A stretch of DNA of 64,000 nt, taken from Ovis canadensis (taxonomy: Eukaryota; Chordata; Mammalia; Artiodactyla; Bovidae). The DNA lies in assembly GCF_042477335.2 (NCBI RefSeq), contig NC_091255.1:27258501-27322500 (forward strand), written 5' to 3'. Within the stretch, counting starts at the first letter, position 1. Each line of letters opens with the position of its first letter. The position numbers and the translations under genes are program-made. Below the pieces are notes generated by a model. The model was not told the origin of the DNA, searched no databases, and saw only the letters and a program-made list of their open reading frames with translations. Shown here one piece after another: positions 24,762 through 35,720 of the stretch.

Positions 24762-27700
24762 ATCATCGCAAAAAAAAATTTCCTTATGTAGACTTGCCAC
24801 TAAAAGTAAGTGACAATTTCAAGATCACAAAGGTAGTCAATCGGATCTGAAACTTGATTCAAAAAAGCTAGCTCTGTTGGAGGAAATATAAATAGGTGTA
24901 AGTTCCTCCTTAAAGCTTTCTTTTGTTAAAAACCTATTCCCAGTTAAAATATCACTTATAAGATGGAGGCCACCATAAACACTAAATTATTAATAAAATT
25001 CAGTTATTTACATTTAAAATAAAGACAAAATTACCATCCCTGTTAGCCAGTCTACCTTTGAACCAAGAATCATATGAAAAACATTCCATCAATGACTCAA
25101 TGTGTGCTTATAACTCTGCTGGGCCCTGGAGTGACTATTAGTAGAACTCTCACAGAGAGTTCAGAGAGTTCTTGGTTTTCAGAAAGTTTACACTCCATTT
25201 GATAAAAAAGATAAGAGAAAAGAAAATAATGCTAAGCTATGTTCAATCAACCCTTCCAAGGGGAGACACCTTAAAGGGTGTTGTTTCTGTAGAACCTGAG
25301 GTGACAAGCACATGAAGAAGTGAGGGTGCAGTGAGTTTAGTCTACAAAGACTTCATGGGGAAAATGAAGCCTGAGCTGCCCATTTAAGTGTGGACAGGAA
25401 TCAGAAAAAGATAAAAGAGGAACTAAAGCATTTAGGCAGGGGCTGGTAGAAACAGAGGCAGACAAGCAGCAGTAAGCCTGACATACACAGAAGAGACTGA
25501 GCCAGCTTGCCTGCAACACAGGTGCACCCTGAGCCACAGTGAGAACACGTCAGGGAGGTTAAGCGGGGTCAGCTCCCCACAGACCACTGTGGCACAGGGA
25601 GATGCTGCTACAAGTACCAAGGCCATCACATATTTACACTAGAAAGAAACCTTACAGATTTTTCCAGTCAATTCCAACAAAAAAGGAAATACAGGATCCA
25701 CAGAGATCTAATGGCTAGCACGAGGACTGAGGCTGTAAAGAGCAGGACAAAACTCACACCCCCATTCAGGAACCGCAGTTCAACGGTGGGCAGCGCCATA
25801 TGACAAAAAATGCACATCTGTCCAAGGAGTGAAGGACCTGCAAGCACACATACAAGACAGCATTGTGTCTTGGGAATTTGAGGAGACTGGTTTCCAGGGG
25901 TAATGGACCACCACAGTGGCATTACAGTTCATCAAAAAACCACTGTTTTGCCAGAAGGCATCACTTTCAAGAAAGCAACAATCCAGAAGGAAAGCAAGAG
26001 GCAAGAGCTAGTTTTCTCAGAGAGTTAGAGAGAATATAGGTGGATAAACGAGAGGCGGCAGGAATCTGGCAACAGAAGGAAGAAAAAGACTGATCTATAC
26101 AGAGAAAGCTACAAGACCAACCAAATGTTTAAGAGAAAAGAAATCTTAGTCTGAAGGCGAAAAGGAAGGAGCTCACATAAAGAAAAACTCAATTAGATGC
26201 TAGATAAAGGTGAGAAGAGGGAGGGAGCACAGAGAACTAATTGAGGACCAGTTGGAAATCATTTTTAAAAGATGAGTTCCAGAATAAATAAGCAATTTTT
26301 TCTCACTCACCGTACCCCTTGCCAAAAGAATATTCATTTTCAACTACTTATAAGGCCTTACAACAATGGCAGACCAGGCTTTAAGAACAAGGCTAAGGAG
26401 TTTTTGTTTTCTTTTAAAATCCAAAGCAACTTCAAAGTTTTACAAATCTATCTGGCCAATTAATATGTAGTTTATTACTTCAAAGATGCTTGCCAATCAT
26501 TTTATAACATAAGTTTTATACCACATATTCAAAGAACATTCCAATTAGCATTTAATTTACAACCACCAATAAGCTAGTATTAAAAATTAAAAAATCCGAG
26601 TTTACTCTCTAATATGTTCTTAAAATGTTATTTTTTGGCTTTTTATATATCGCTTTTACTTGATCAGATGTGGAAAATGTATATTTACAACAAATCATTT
26701 GATGGTATCTTTCTCAACTTCTTAAAACAAAACCCTGCATATAACCAGTTCTTCTATACTCCCTTTTAGGAACGAAGTCCTACAGAAATTGATTGGGCAT
26801 ATGAAGCTAGATGAGGCAGGTAAGAAGGGTCTCTCTAATTTAAGTAACCTGGCTAATGAGCCACAAATTAAAGCTACACACCCACATCTAAAGTCGCTAA
26901 TTTCAATTTAGAAACTTACTATTTAGCACCCTACAGACAGGTTAAGGGGCAGCAGAAGATATAACTTTACACACTCAGCTTTCTGGCTATCCACCTTCAC
27001 AAGTTCCATCCCTAATCGAAGAAGTACTTATTTTTAAATTGTTAAGAATTGCTCAGTTGCCATAAATACTAGGCTTAGGTGCAATGCCAGCAGGTTACAG
27101 GAATGCTCTTTTACCCACTTGGAAACAAGGACTTGAGCTCACAATGTCAAGATGAACACTACCACTGTTTAATCTGTGTCTACTGCACCAAGTTGCTGAG
27201 CAATACCCATCACAGTACAATAGGTAATCAGCAGTGGCTAGTAAGGCTTTTCTGCTTCTATCACCACAAATATTAGAAGTCCAACTAAAACATCAATTCA
27301 ATCATAGAGTTGCCATCTTTAGACATGCACATGCTCTCTGGTTCCTAGTTTATTAAAAAGTCTTAGCTGTAATAAAAAGCAGCAGCTTGACTCCCCCTGG
27401 ACCCAGTGAAACAAAGTACAGACAATGTATTCAAAATTTTAAACTTTTAGGCATAATTGAAATACTGAAGACTCTCAAATATCTCTCACTACATGTAGGT
27501 TGTTTTCCCCCTCAATATAAATATAAACTCTTCCCTCCTAACTATACTTTTGGATTATTAAAACAAATCCTATGAGATACTTACCAGAAAAAATTATTCC
27601 TGATTGTCCAGCATTCAATACTTTTCATACTGAGGCTCTTATTATTAGGTCTGCTATGTGACCTTGAAAAGTCACTTAACCACTCTGAGCCTCAGTTTTT

Positions 27701-28190
27701 CCCACTTTCCAAACTCAAAGTAAACTCTAATTTAAATTAAACGTGTATTAATTCCATAATAAGTTAATGTCTACAAGTGCCTTACGTTAAACACAGAAAC
27801 CCTTATACTTTCACATTTCAAAGTCAGTGGGCTTTAACCCTGTAAGGGAAAAATGTGAGGAATAATTTGTCCTATGGATCTTTCTCTTTAATAACAATAT
27901 AAAAGTATAGTTTTTTTAATGCTTGTTTAAAATTCTTATGTCCTTAATTGTTAACAGATGGTGTGAGTTTGATTCCACAATATTCTTAACAAAGCAAACA
28001 ACAAAGTATAAGGTCTTTCAACACTGGGGACAAAAAGAAGGAAACATTTACTTGCATTACTGGGCATATAATCAAAATCATTCTTCTTTTAAAATTTAGA
28101 AAACTATGTTTTCAATATGTGACAGATAAGCCTAGAGATCAACAGGTAAGAAGCAAAGAAATAAAGTTTAAAAACTGGAAAAAAAAAAAA
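24762..28190. other. repeat-poor intron segment
   Basis: About 3.4 kb without SINE or BovB insertions. Only a MIR trace near 27640-27720 is recognised. No NF1 exon or other coding region is visible. Confidence 0.5.
27640..27720 (+). repeat. MIR SINE fragment
   Basis: 'tgctatgtgaccttgaaaagtcacttaaccactctgagcctcag' is the MIR core. Confidence 0.75.
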
Positions 28191-28194
28191 CTTT

Positions 28195-28318
28195 TAATTT
28201 AAAAAAATTGGGAGGGAGGGGACACGGGTGTACCTATGGCTGATTCTTGCTGATGTATGTATGACAGAAAACCATGAAATTCTATACAGCAATTATCTTT
28301 CAATTAAAATTTTTTTAA
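28195..28318 (+). mobile_element. L1 3' UTR tail
   Basis: 'gggagggaggggacacggg', 'ctgatgtatgtatgacagaaaacc' and 'tacagcaattatctttcaattaaa' match the 3' end of artiodactyl L1; only the last ~120 bp is present. Confidence 0.75.
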
Positions 28319-29998
28319 AAAACTGGAAATAGTTGCGGTGTGAATCCATCAAATTCCTGCATCCAGATTAAAGCACCCACATAGTCTACCTTTGGGAACT
28401 GTGTGCCCTTTAAATCCTTTTTAAAAATTACACAGAGAAAGTCTTTTCTATCAAGTTTTAAACGTAAGGCTCTATCAATAATACAATCCAATATATGTGG
28501 TCACATCTCACTTCCTCAAATAGATTAGCAGTACAGTGGTTTAGACACTTTTTGGTCTGGAAGCATAAGGATGGGTGAAAGAACTTCAAGCCTTTGACAG
28601 CTTTGTAATTCTCTTTTATCTAAGTAGCTTCTCTCAAATTTCTTCTCAAATCCTCTGCCTATTCCCAAGTATCGTTCAGATAGGTCAGAAACTGTTTATG
28701 GATCCATTCAACTCCCCAAATCAGTTTCATGATTATATCCAGTAAACAAAATAGACTGACTCAATCTCAAGCAGTTCCTCATCACAGGAAGTTCATCCTA
28801 GAACTGCAGCTACAAAAGCATTCTTCTGACCGATCCCCAACTACTTAAAACAGCAACACAAAGTTAAACTAAATCCTACTGACAAAAGGCTTCGGGTGCA
28901 TTCATTCTGATCAGCCCCAGGAGCCTGGGGCTCAGGCAATAAAAAGGGGCCTCCTCAAGCTAGGTAACTTTTTTTTCTCCATCTCAGATATTCTCAATGC
29001 AAGTTCTCTTGTCAACTAAGAGGTGAGAGTTAAAAATGAAAAAACGACAACACACTAGCAGAATTAACGGCTTCGGGACCACTTCCCAGCTGGCTTTGCT
29101 CTCTGTTGTCAGTGGTTCTGATGCCGTTTCCCACTTTCCTTTCACTCTGCTCCGCTTAATCCTCAAGATTCCCACTCCAGAAAGCAATATTCACATTCTC
29201 AGACTGCTGGGCAAAACATAAAAGGGGAAACTGCAACTACCAAGGAAGGGGGGGGGGGAGGAAAAATATTTCAGAAGCAGGAGGGAACCAGAACCATGGT
29301 TTCCACTGCAAAGGGCAATGTAAAAGCCAGTCTGGTCTTATCAGGATATGGGGGCGGGGGGCGGCCGCCCGTGTGGGGCATCAAAAAGATGTGCAGTGTG
29401 TGCACTTGGAGCTCTCCGGGCGGGCTGAGACGATGAGCAGAAAGTAAGAACCTGTGTTTCCCTGCTTTCTTCTACTCTTCCCCCTCCAAGAGAGGAAGCA
29501 GAAGAAACTGGGGGAGGGGCGGGATGTTATCTTTCTCCTGTTGGGGGTACACAAGGGCCTTAGGGTTCGTTCAGTTACTCACTCCCGTTTAGGAGGTCCA
29601 CTGAGGGAAGAGGAAACCCCGAAATGTTACCCACCTCCGTTCATAAATAAAAAAGTAGGGGGGGATGATTAAATCCAGATGGAGAGCCCCTGAAAGCGCC
29701 CCCAGGTCACTCATCCCTATTAGCAAGCGGAAGGGCTGGGATAAAGGGGATGGAGGGTCGGAGGGGTGGGCAGGAAAAAGGCCCCACCCCCCGACCGAGG
29801 AGGGAGAGGGGAGCCCGAGACACCAGCCGTGCCCTCCTTGCCCGCACCTCCCCCCTAGGCCACCCCCTCTTATCCCCCCAAGCCTTGCCTCCCGAGCCCG
29901 AGGCAGCTGCGGGGGAGGCGGCCGCTCCCTCCTCCCCTCACCCACTCGGTCCCCACCCCCACTCCGCTCCCACCTCCCGCCCGCCCCGGGCCCGTTAC

Positions 29999-30058
29999 CT
30001 GCTCGTCGAAGCGGCTGACCACGGCCTGGACCCATTCCACCGGCCTGTGCGCGGCCAT
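29999..30058 (-). CDS. NF1: NF1 (neurofibromin) coding exon 1, first 20 codons
   Basis: Reading the minus strand from the ATG at 30058 gives 20 codons beginning MAAHRPVEWVQ and ending SRFDEQ. This is the N-terminus of neurofibromin, the large cytoplasmic GTPase-activating protein that switches off Ras. The coding part of NF1 exon 1 is known to be 60 nt, and here exactly 60 nt precede a splice donor (CAG|GTAACG, intron bases 29998 downwards). The start context is strong, with G at -3 and G at +4. The GAP-related, SEC14 and PH-like domains lie in later exons outside the window. The exon sits inside a CpG island, as expected for a broadly expressed gene. It is intact, with no frameshift. A processed pseudogene is unlikely because the splice donor, the GC-rich leader and the promoter motifs are all present. 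Confidence 0.95.
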
Positions 30059-30227
30059 GTCCTCCCCGCAGCCGGGGGGCGGCGGAGAGACCCGGCGGCC
30101 GGCGCCCAGGGCCGGGAAGAGGGCAGGGAGCGGGGGCTGAGGTGAAGGAAGAGGCGAGGAGAGGGTCTGAGGAGTGCAGGCTCCGAACGTTCCCACGGGG
30201 GTGGGGATGGGTGGCCTGTGCCCGGTC

Positions 30228-30310
30228 GGGAGGGGGAGAGGGGAAGGGGGCGTTGGCGAGGAGGCTGGGGGAAGGGGGGCGGGGGAGGGGGGCCCGGGGA
30301 GGGGAGGGGG
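30228..30310 (+). other. G-run tract able to form G-quadruplexes (NF1 template strand)
   Basis: The plus strand carries many closely spaced runs of four to six G (for example ggggg at 30246-30250, gggggg near 30273 and ggggaggggaggggg at the end), separated by one to several bases. It lies in the inferred NF1 5' UTR, so the NF1 RNA has the C-rich complement and the G-rich strand is the template. Confidence 0.6.
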
Positions 30311-30494
30311 CCTCCTGGTCGCTCTCCCCACTAGCGCCGTCTCCCCACAGCCATCACAGTCCGAGACGCCGCCATGACACCCCACCGGAAGTGGGATCCT
30401 TTCCACGGCCCGGGGAGAGGGAGAGCGAGCGAGCTCGAGATTGAGAGCGCGGCTGGGAAAGGGGAGGGGGAAGCGAGAGGGAAGGGGGCCTGCG

Positions 30495-30504
30495 GCGCAT
30501 GCGC
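30495..30504. promoter_or_regulatory. NF1: NRF1-type motif in the NF1 leader/promoter
   Basis: The palindrome gcgcatgcgc matches the core of the NRF1 binding consensus. It lies about 45 bp from the CRE on the NF1 side, so it would be at or just downstream of the transcription start. Occupancy is inferred from the motif alone. Confidence 0.6.
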
Positions 30505-30548
30505 CCGCGCCGGCCGGTTTCATTAATGAAAAAGCGAGTCCTCCTGGA

Positions 30549-30560
30549 GGTGACGTCACC
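30549..30560. promoter_or_regulatory. NF1: CRE palindrome (CREB/ATF site) at the NF1 start region
   Basis: The 12-bp perfect palindrome ggtgacgtcacc contains the full consensus CRE TGACGTCA at 30551-30558. It lies about 495 bp upstream of the NF1 ATG, next to where transcription is expected to begin. A CREB-binding CRE near the start site is described for the human NF1 promoter, which fits this position. The central CpG makes binding sensitive to methylation. Confidence 0.8.
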
Positions 30561-30720
30561 TAACTCCTCCGGGCCCGGAGGCGCGCGTCCCTCATCGCCT
30601 CCGGGCTCACCTCGGATCGGGCTCTAGTTGCAGCCGGCCAGAGTCCGAGCCCACCCGGGAGCATCCGCTCCCATCTCACTACCGCCTTCAGCTCCCGGTC
30701 CCCCGCCGGCCTCCGGGTTT

Positions 30721-32009
30721 GGATTGCTCCCGGATTGGAAGTTAGGGCGCCCTGGGGCTAGCATTTCTCCCTGCACGCAGATCTTTGCCGCTGATTTTCT
30801 GGGGAGCTGTGCTTTGCCTTAAGTCCTCGCAAAAAATAAGGCACATAACTTCAGATTTCAAGGTCCTCCGTAGCTATTATAGCCTGCTGAGTAACAGGGA
30901 AAAGTAAGGCCAAAGGAGATTAGGTGGTTTGTGTGTTTTGTTTTTTTTTTTAAACGTCCTCTTAAATCCCAGTGGTAGACCCAGTGGCAGTCCAAGTACT
31001 CAAGACTCCGGAATCCTAGTCCACACTTCCTCTGCTGAACTGATGGGCACCCAAGTTAAAACTTTTGCGCATTTGATAATAGAAAGATTTAGCTTTCCAC
31101 TATCCTCAAAAAAACCTTTAAGGGCTTGGCATACATTATTAATTGAACACATTCATCATCTCATTTAACTCTTTCAACGAGCCTTTCCAGTAGCTCTCAT
31201 AACTCATGTAATGAGGCTGGGTCGCAAGAGGTTGGTGATACGGCTTAAGTCATAGAGTTGGTTGGTGGGTGGCAGGCAGAATGCAAACCCAGATGCTTTG
31301 ACCCTAAAGACAATAGAGACAGACTGTGGCTCTTCTGAAACAAAGGCCTTCCCTGTGCCCCCAGTACCAGACTTGAAATGACTTCGTGTGGAATTGGGTC
31401 ATGATAGTTTTCCAGGTAGACGACTGCATCCGAAACGTTGGATGATCTATCCACATCTGACATGAACTTCGGAGTGAGTTATTTTTAAATTTATCTTCCT
31501 AAATACACTTTACTTAGGCTAATGTTAAAGTGAGTTTACACATTCTGGAGCACATCCTGATTAAGAGCCAGTGAGGCCAGAGAACAGGATACTAACTGGA
31601 TGACAAGGTAGAGTGAAACCAGAATTTTACTTTTACCATAGAAAACCCACAAAGCCAATAGCAGTATACAGAGAGATACATCTGTGAGAGAAGTTTCCAA
31701 TCTCTGCCGGCTGGTGACTGTCCAAAATACATATTAAGTTAATTAATGTTTCATTCCAACAGAACAAGAGGACAGGGTCTGGACGGTTCTTTTGTCCATT
31801 CTTTAAGAATACAGCATGGATACTGACTAACTTATTTTAGATGATGTCAGAAATGATGCTGACAGTGTGGACAAAAATGATCAATATTAACAATGCCCAT
31901 CTATAGCTTCCCCAGTTAGGACCCTGGCGAAAGCTCTTGCTTATACTCCCAAGAACTATCTCAGTGCCTCCACATCAGTGCCAAACTTCCAGACCCACAA
32001 TCTAGTTTT
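30721..32009. other. upstream flank of NF1, no gene recognised
   Basis: CpG density drops. Apart from a MIR (31130-31300) nothing is recognised. No divergent coding exon is visible next to the NF1 promoter. Confidence 0.45.
31130..31300 (+). repeat. MIR SINE
   Basis: 'cattcatcatctcatttaac' through 'aatgaggctgggtcgc' and 'ggcaggcagaatgcaaaccc' fits MIR. Confidence 0.6.
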
Positions 32010-32020
32010 CCTTTTCTCAT

Positions 32021-32233
32021 TTGTTGTTGTGTTTAGTTGCTAAGTCATGTCTGACTCTTGTGACCCCATGGGCTGTAGCCCACCAGGCTTTTCTGACCAT
32101 GAAATTTTCCAGGCAAGAATTCTGGAGTGGGTTGCCATTTGCTTCTTCAGGGGATCTTCCCAGCCTGGGGAGAGAACCCATGTCTGCTGCACTGGCAGGT
32201 GGATTCTTTACCACTGAGCCACCAGGGAAGCCT
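32021..32233 (-). mobile_element. Bov-tA SINE with perfect target-site duplication
   Basis: 'ttgttgttgtgtttagttgc' to the reversed head 'gagccaccagggaag'. Flanked by ccttttctcat at 32010-32020 and 32234-32244. Confidence 0.94.
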
Positions 32234-32512
32234 CCTTTTCTCATACTTCCTCTGGAAGTCCCTAATTACTTTCCTGTTGGCATGGCTTTTTGCTTGTGTG
32301 TTACTCTCATCTTCGCTAGACTGGATATAAGTGCCCAGACTCTTGACTACCTCGCTCTCAGTGCCATTCCATTGCTAAGATCCCTCTCTATTTCCCTTTC
32401 CTCTTCTTTGGTTCCCCTAACTCCCCATTCCTCTCTAATTCTATAGTAAGACATCCAAACTTCAGACCTTTGCCCTCTGCTCATTTTGCTTTACGGGCTC
32501 CAGCCAGCATGT

Positions 32513-32640
32513 CATTGGGCTTAGTCACTCAGTTGTGTCTTTGCAACCCCATGGATTGTATCCCACCAGGCTCCTCTGTCCATGGGGATTCTCCAGGCAA
32601 GAAAACTGAAGTGGGTTGCAATGCCCTTCTCCAGAGTCTG
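32513..32640 (-). mobile_element. Bov-tA SINE, head missing
   Basis: 'cattgggcttagtcactcag' to 'gcaatgcccttctccag'; the tRNA-like part is absent. Confidence 0.82.
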
Positions 32641-33290
32641 TCATTAATTTATCCGAATCAACACTTGTTATCCTGGTGCCTCCCATGAGCACCAAACTAC
32701 ACATTACAGTTGGAGGTCTAGACTAATAAACTTCCTCTCCAATCAAATTCATTCAGTGCCACTGAACCAATGTTAAGTGTCCAAATGTCTACTATATGTA
32801 CCATGCATAGTATAGGAGGAACTCTAAACAACAATGCCAAAGAAGATCATACATAGGTACTGTGGTGAACTATAGATGCACCTCCCCTTCTGTAAAGGAG
32901 CAGCAGTCACTCAACGCCAGTCAATCCCTGCCCTGCAACAATGTTGACACAGTGTTGCTAGATCTTCTGGTTACTCAAGAGAAACCAGAGTTCTGAATTT
33001 ACATATTAATTCTTCCAATTTTTACATAGCGCCAACCAATTCACTTTTTTTAAAACACTGTACAGTCAAAATACCTCTGCTTTCTGAATTAAGCCCACAG
33101 GGTACCAGTTTGACTAGCTCTGGTCTAGTAGGAAGATACGGGCTTCAGAGTTGAATAGAATTAGATGTGTGTCCTAACATCCCCTGTTCCGTACTGTTCT
33201 ACACAAGAGGCTTTAGGAGAACTAGTGTTTGGTATGGTTTTACGTGCATCTCTTTCAATCATCCTGTTTTTCACTCAGGCAACAATCTGA
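32641..33290. other. upstream sequence, nothing recognised
   Basis: No nameable repeat and no convincing coding frame before the retroviral remnant. Confidence 0.4.
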
Positions 33291-33299
33291 TTTTTTTCT

Positions 33300-33722
33300 T
33301 CCAACTCTTCAAGAGGAGCCTTTCCCCAATTTCTTCCCTCTCCCCCACCTCCAGCAGGCCAAGGAGCAAGCAACTTCTTAGGACCCAGGCACCCATTTCC
33401 CCAGCTGCTGGTGGCCAACAGCTCTCAACGGAATCCCTTTCCAGAAACTGCCCTCACAAGAGAGCTACCTGGATCAGAGAGCCTGCACAAATGACCAGGA
33501 GACGCAACCTCATGTTGGGACCACCCAGAGTTCCCTTAAAGGATCAGCAACCAAGGCGTCAACTGACGCCTCGTCTGTGACTGCACTTAGTCCAGCTTCT
33601 CTTTCTGCTGAATCCTACCCTTTCCACTTCTGTACGGTGTTCATCCTAAGGTTTTTACGTAGTAAGAGTCCTGCTTACAAGTCTCCATCTCAGAGTGGGT
33701 TTTCCAGAGAATCTGAACTAAA
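33300..33722 (+). mobile_element. putative 5' LTR of an old endogenous retrovirus
   Basis: The end 'tgcttacaagtctccatctcagagtggg' and the preceding 'aatcctaccctttccacttc' resemble the sequence at 39560-39680 ('ctgcaaatctccatctcaaag', 'caatcctactttcttgttcc'), suggesting a left/right LTR pair with heavy divergence. The left boundary is uncertain. The long open frame here is not a recognisable protein. Confidence 0.5.
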
Positions 33723-33776
33723 CCAAAGAGTCCCTTGAGTGTGGTCTGATCCAGTGGGGCTGAATTGCCCACTGGT

Positions 33777-34492
33777 AAAAGTGAAAGAGGAGAGTGAAAA
33801 AGTTGGCTTAAAGCTCAACATTCAGAAAACGAACATCATGGCATCTGGTCCCATCACTTCATGGGAAATAGATGGGGAAACAGTGGAAACAGTGTCAGAC
33901 TTTATTTTGGGGGGGCTCCAAAATCACTGCAGATGGTGACTGCAGCCATGAAATTAAGACGCTTACTCCTTGGAAGAAAAGTTATGACCAACCTAGATAG
34001 CATATTCAAAAGCAGAGACATTACTTTGCCGACTAAGGTCTGTCTAGTCAAGGCTATGGTTTTTCCTGTGGTCATGTGTGGATGTGAGAGTTAGTCTGTG
34101 AAGAAGGCTGAGCGCCGAAGAATTGATGTGTTTGAGCTGTGGTGTTGGAGAAGAGTCTTGAGAGTCCCTTGGACTGCAAGGAGATCCAACCAGTCCATTC
34201 TGAAGGAAATCAGCCCTGGGATTTCTTTGGAAAGAATGATGCTGAAGCTGAAGCTCCAGTACTTTGAACACCTCATGTGAAGAGTTGACTCATTGGAAAA
34301 GACTCTGATGCTGGGAGGGATTGGGGGCAGGAGGAGAAGGGGACGACAGAGGATGAGATGGCTGGATGGCATCACAGACTCGATGGACGAGAGTCTGAGT
34401 GAACTCCGGGAGTTGGTGATGGACAGGGAGGCCTGGTGTGCTGCGGTTCATGGGGTCGCAAAGAGTCAGACACGACTGAGCGACTGAACTGA
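33777..34492 (+). mobile_element. BovB LINE 3' fragment inside the retroviral remnant
   Basis: Begins at 'aaaagtgaaagaggagag', the same BovB position as the copy at 7874, and ends 'cacgactgagcgactgaac'. Frame broken. Confidence 0.9.
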
Positions 34493-35073
34493 GCTGGCAG
34501 TAGGGCCTCAGGTGAAGCCCAGTAGACCCTGGTACAACTGTTAAAGCCTTCAGCAGCCGTGATAGGATGGGGGTATGGAGTGTATTGATAATGTTACTGT
34601 GGGAATGCACTGGTAGATGCAATCTCTCAGGCATCTTTAAAATCTGGGGAAAAGAGCAGTTTAAGAACTGTGGGATTGGGTAGCTATTGATAGAGTAAAT
34701 CTTTGCCTCAGGAAAAGACAATCCAAAGTTGAAGGTGATTAATCACCAATTAAAGGCTAAGGATGAAAGCTAGAGTACTTCCTTAGCAGCATATAAATGA
34801 GGTGGGGGAGAGGGAGGAGGCAGAAAAAGCTCAGAATCAGGCCCAGGACCGAATTATCAGAGTAGAACTACCAAAAAATTGAATTCTCAGCTCTGCCAAG
34901 TCTGCAATGCCAACGACAGGGCTGCAGTGGGGAAGAAGAGGGATCCTGACATTTCAGACAGGATATCTGGGTCAATGCACTTAAAAACTTTACAACCCCA
35001 CATCACCCTAAACACTGTGGGTTTGTCAAAATGCCCCACCCCACCTTGCTTGAAAATGAAGCATCTAGGAAAC
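34493..35073 (+). mobile_element. degenerate retroviral internal region
   Basis: Lies between the putative LTRs and looks unlike the flanking repeats. 34860-35060 has stretches suggestive of decayed coding sequence. No specific retroviral domain can be identified here. Confidence 0.35.
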
Positions 35074-35212
35074 TTTCCTGGTGGTCCCGTGGCTAAGACT
35101 CTGAGCTTCCAATGCAGGGGGCCCGGGTTCGATCCCTGGTGAGGGAATTAGATCCCACATGCCGCAACTATGACCCAGTGCAGTCAAATAAATATATATA
35201 TTTTAAGGAAAA
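35074..35212 (+). mobile_element. CHR-type SINE
   Basis: 'aactttcctggtggtcccgtggc', B-box 'gggttcgatccctgg', then a tail of 'aataaatatatata'. Confidence 0.85.
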
Positions 35213-35720
35213 GATAATGAAGTACCTACCTTGCAGAGCAACACATATCCTCCTCAGGATCTATCTGTACTTTCCTCTTGTCTACCAGACCAATAACTAA
35301 AGTCAAGTCACAAGATAATCTGAGTGAGAAAATGCTGGAACTGCCAAAGGAGGAGAGGTACTATTCATTCTGAAAGAGCTAAAGGACCTAGCTAGCATAT
35401 ATATACTTGCAGAAGCTGGGAATATATATATAGGATCAGGTCCTCAGGGTGCTGAATGGGGGAGGGAGGAGGAAGAGAAGGGCATAAGGCCAGACAAAGC
35501 AGAGTTTACTGATATGAGCATATTCCTGTTCTACCGTATTTTCATCCTGGCAAAAACCTCGGGAGCTAGTGCTAAAGATTGCTAGGATAGCCCCAGGAAG
35601 CTTGGAGAAATCAATGGTCCGCATTAGGTGAAATACTGACAGAAAGGCTAGAGCTGTCATGGCAGACAGTAGAAGAATGGAGCAAAAGACGCAGGCCATG
35701 CTAGAGGGGATAGACTATGT

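Larger units (their letters stand above)
1..29998 (-). other. NF1: NF1 intron 1, 5' portion (acceptor outside the window)
   Basis: From the GTAACG donor at 29998 downwards no further NF1 coding exon is recognisable on the minus strand. In human NF1 intron 1 is about 60 kb, so the second exon would be expected beyond position 1. The tract is a mosaic of repeats between 1.4 and 18 kb and much poorer in repeats from 18 kb to the promoter. That it is transcribed is inferred from the exon. Confidence 0.8.
30059..30542 (-). other. NF1: NF1 5' untranslated region (start of transcription inferred)
   Basis: The GC-rich sequence directly upstream of the NF1 ATG. The upper limit is inferred from human NF1, whose main transcription start lies roughly 480 nt upstream of the ATG; nothing here fixes the cap site. 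The transcript strand is C-rich and its complement has long G-runs. In the NF1 frame there is no stop codon between the ATG and an upstream in-frame ATG at 30523, so the leader is not separated from the coding frame by a stop. Confidence 0.7.
29340..30720. promoter_or_regulatory. NF1: CpG island covering the NF1 promoter, exon 1 and start of intron 1
   Basis: A sharp change from AT-rich intron to GC- and CpG-rich sequence begins near 29340 and fades after about 30720. It contains two NotI-type sites (gcggccgc at 29361-29368 and 29918-29925) and dense CpG around 30000-30650. No SINE or LINE insertion is seen inside it. Such islands typically mark unmethylated promoters of housekeeping-type genes. 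The edges are estimated by eye. Confidence 0.88.

Noticed and set aside
1-29998. A second NF1 exon in the left part of the window
   Set aside because: No minus-strand frame with acceptor and donor encoding neurofibromin sequence was recognisable; the known size of human intron 1 also argues against it.
29589-30145. Long open frames on both strands in the CpG island as extra genes
   Set aside because: GC-rich DNA lacks stop codons by chance; the predicted proteins are proline/arginine/glycine low complexity with no domain. Only the NF1 frame is supported.
33167-33580. 137-residue open frame as a gene
   Set aside because: Lies across unique sequence and an LTR-like segment, low-complexity proline/arginine/serine content, no recognisable domain.
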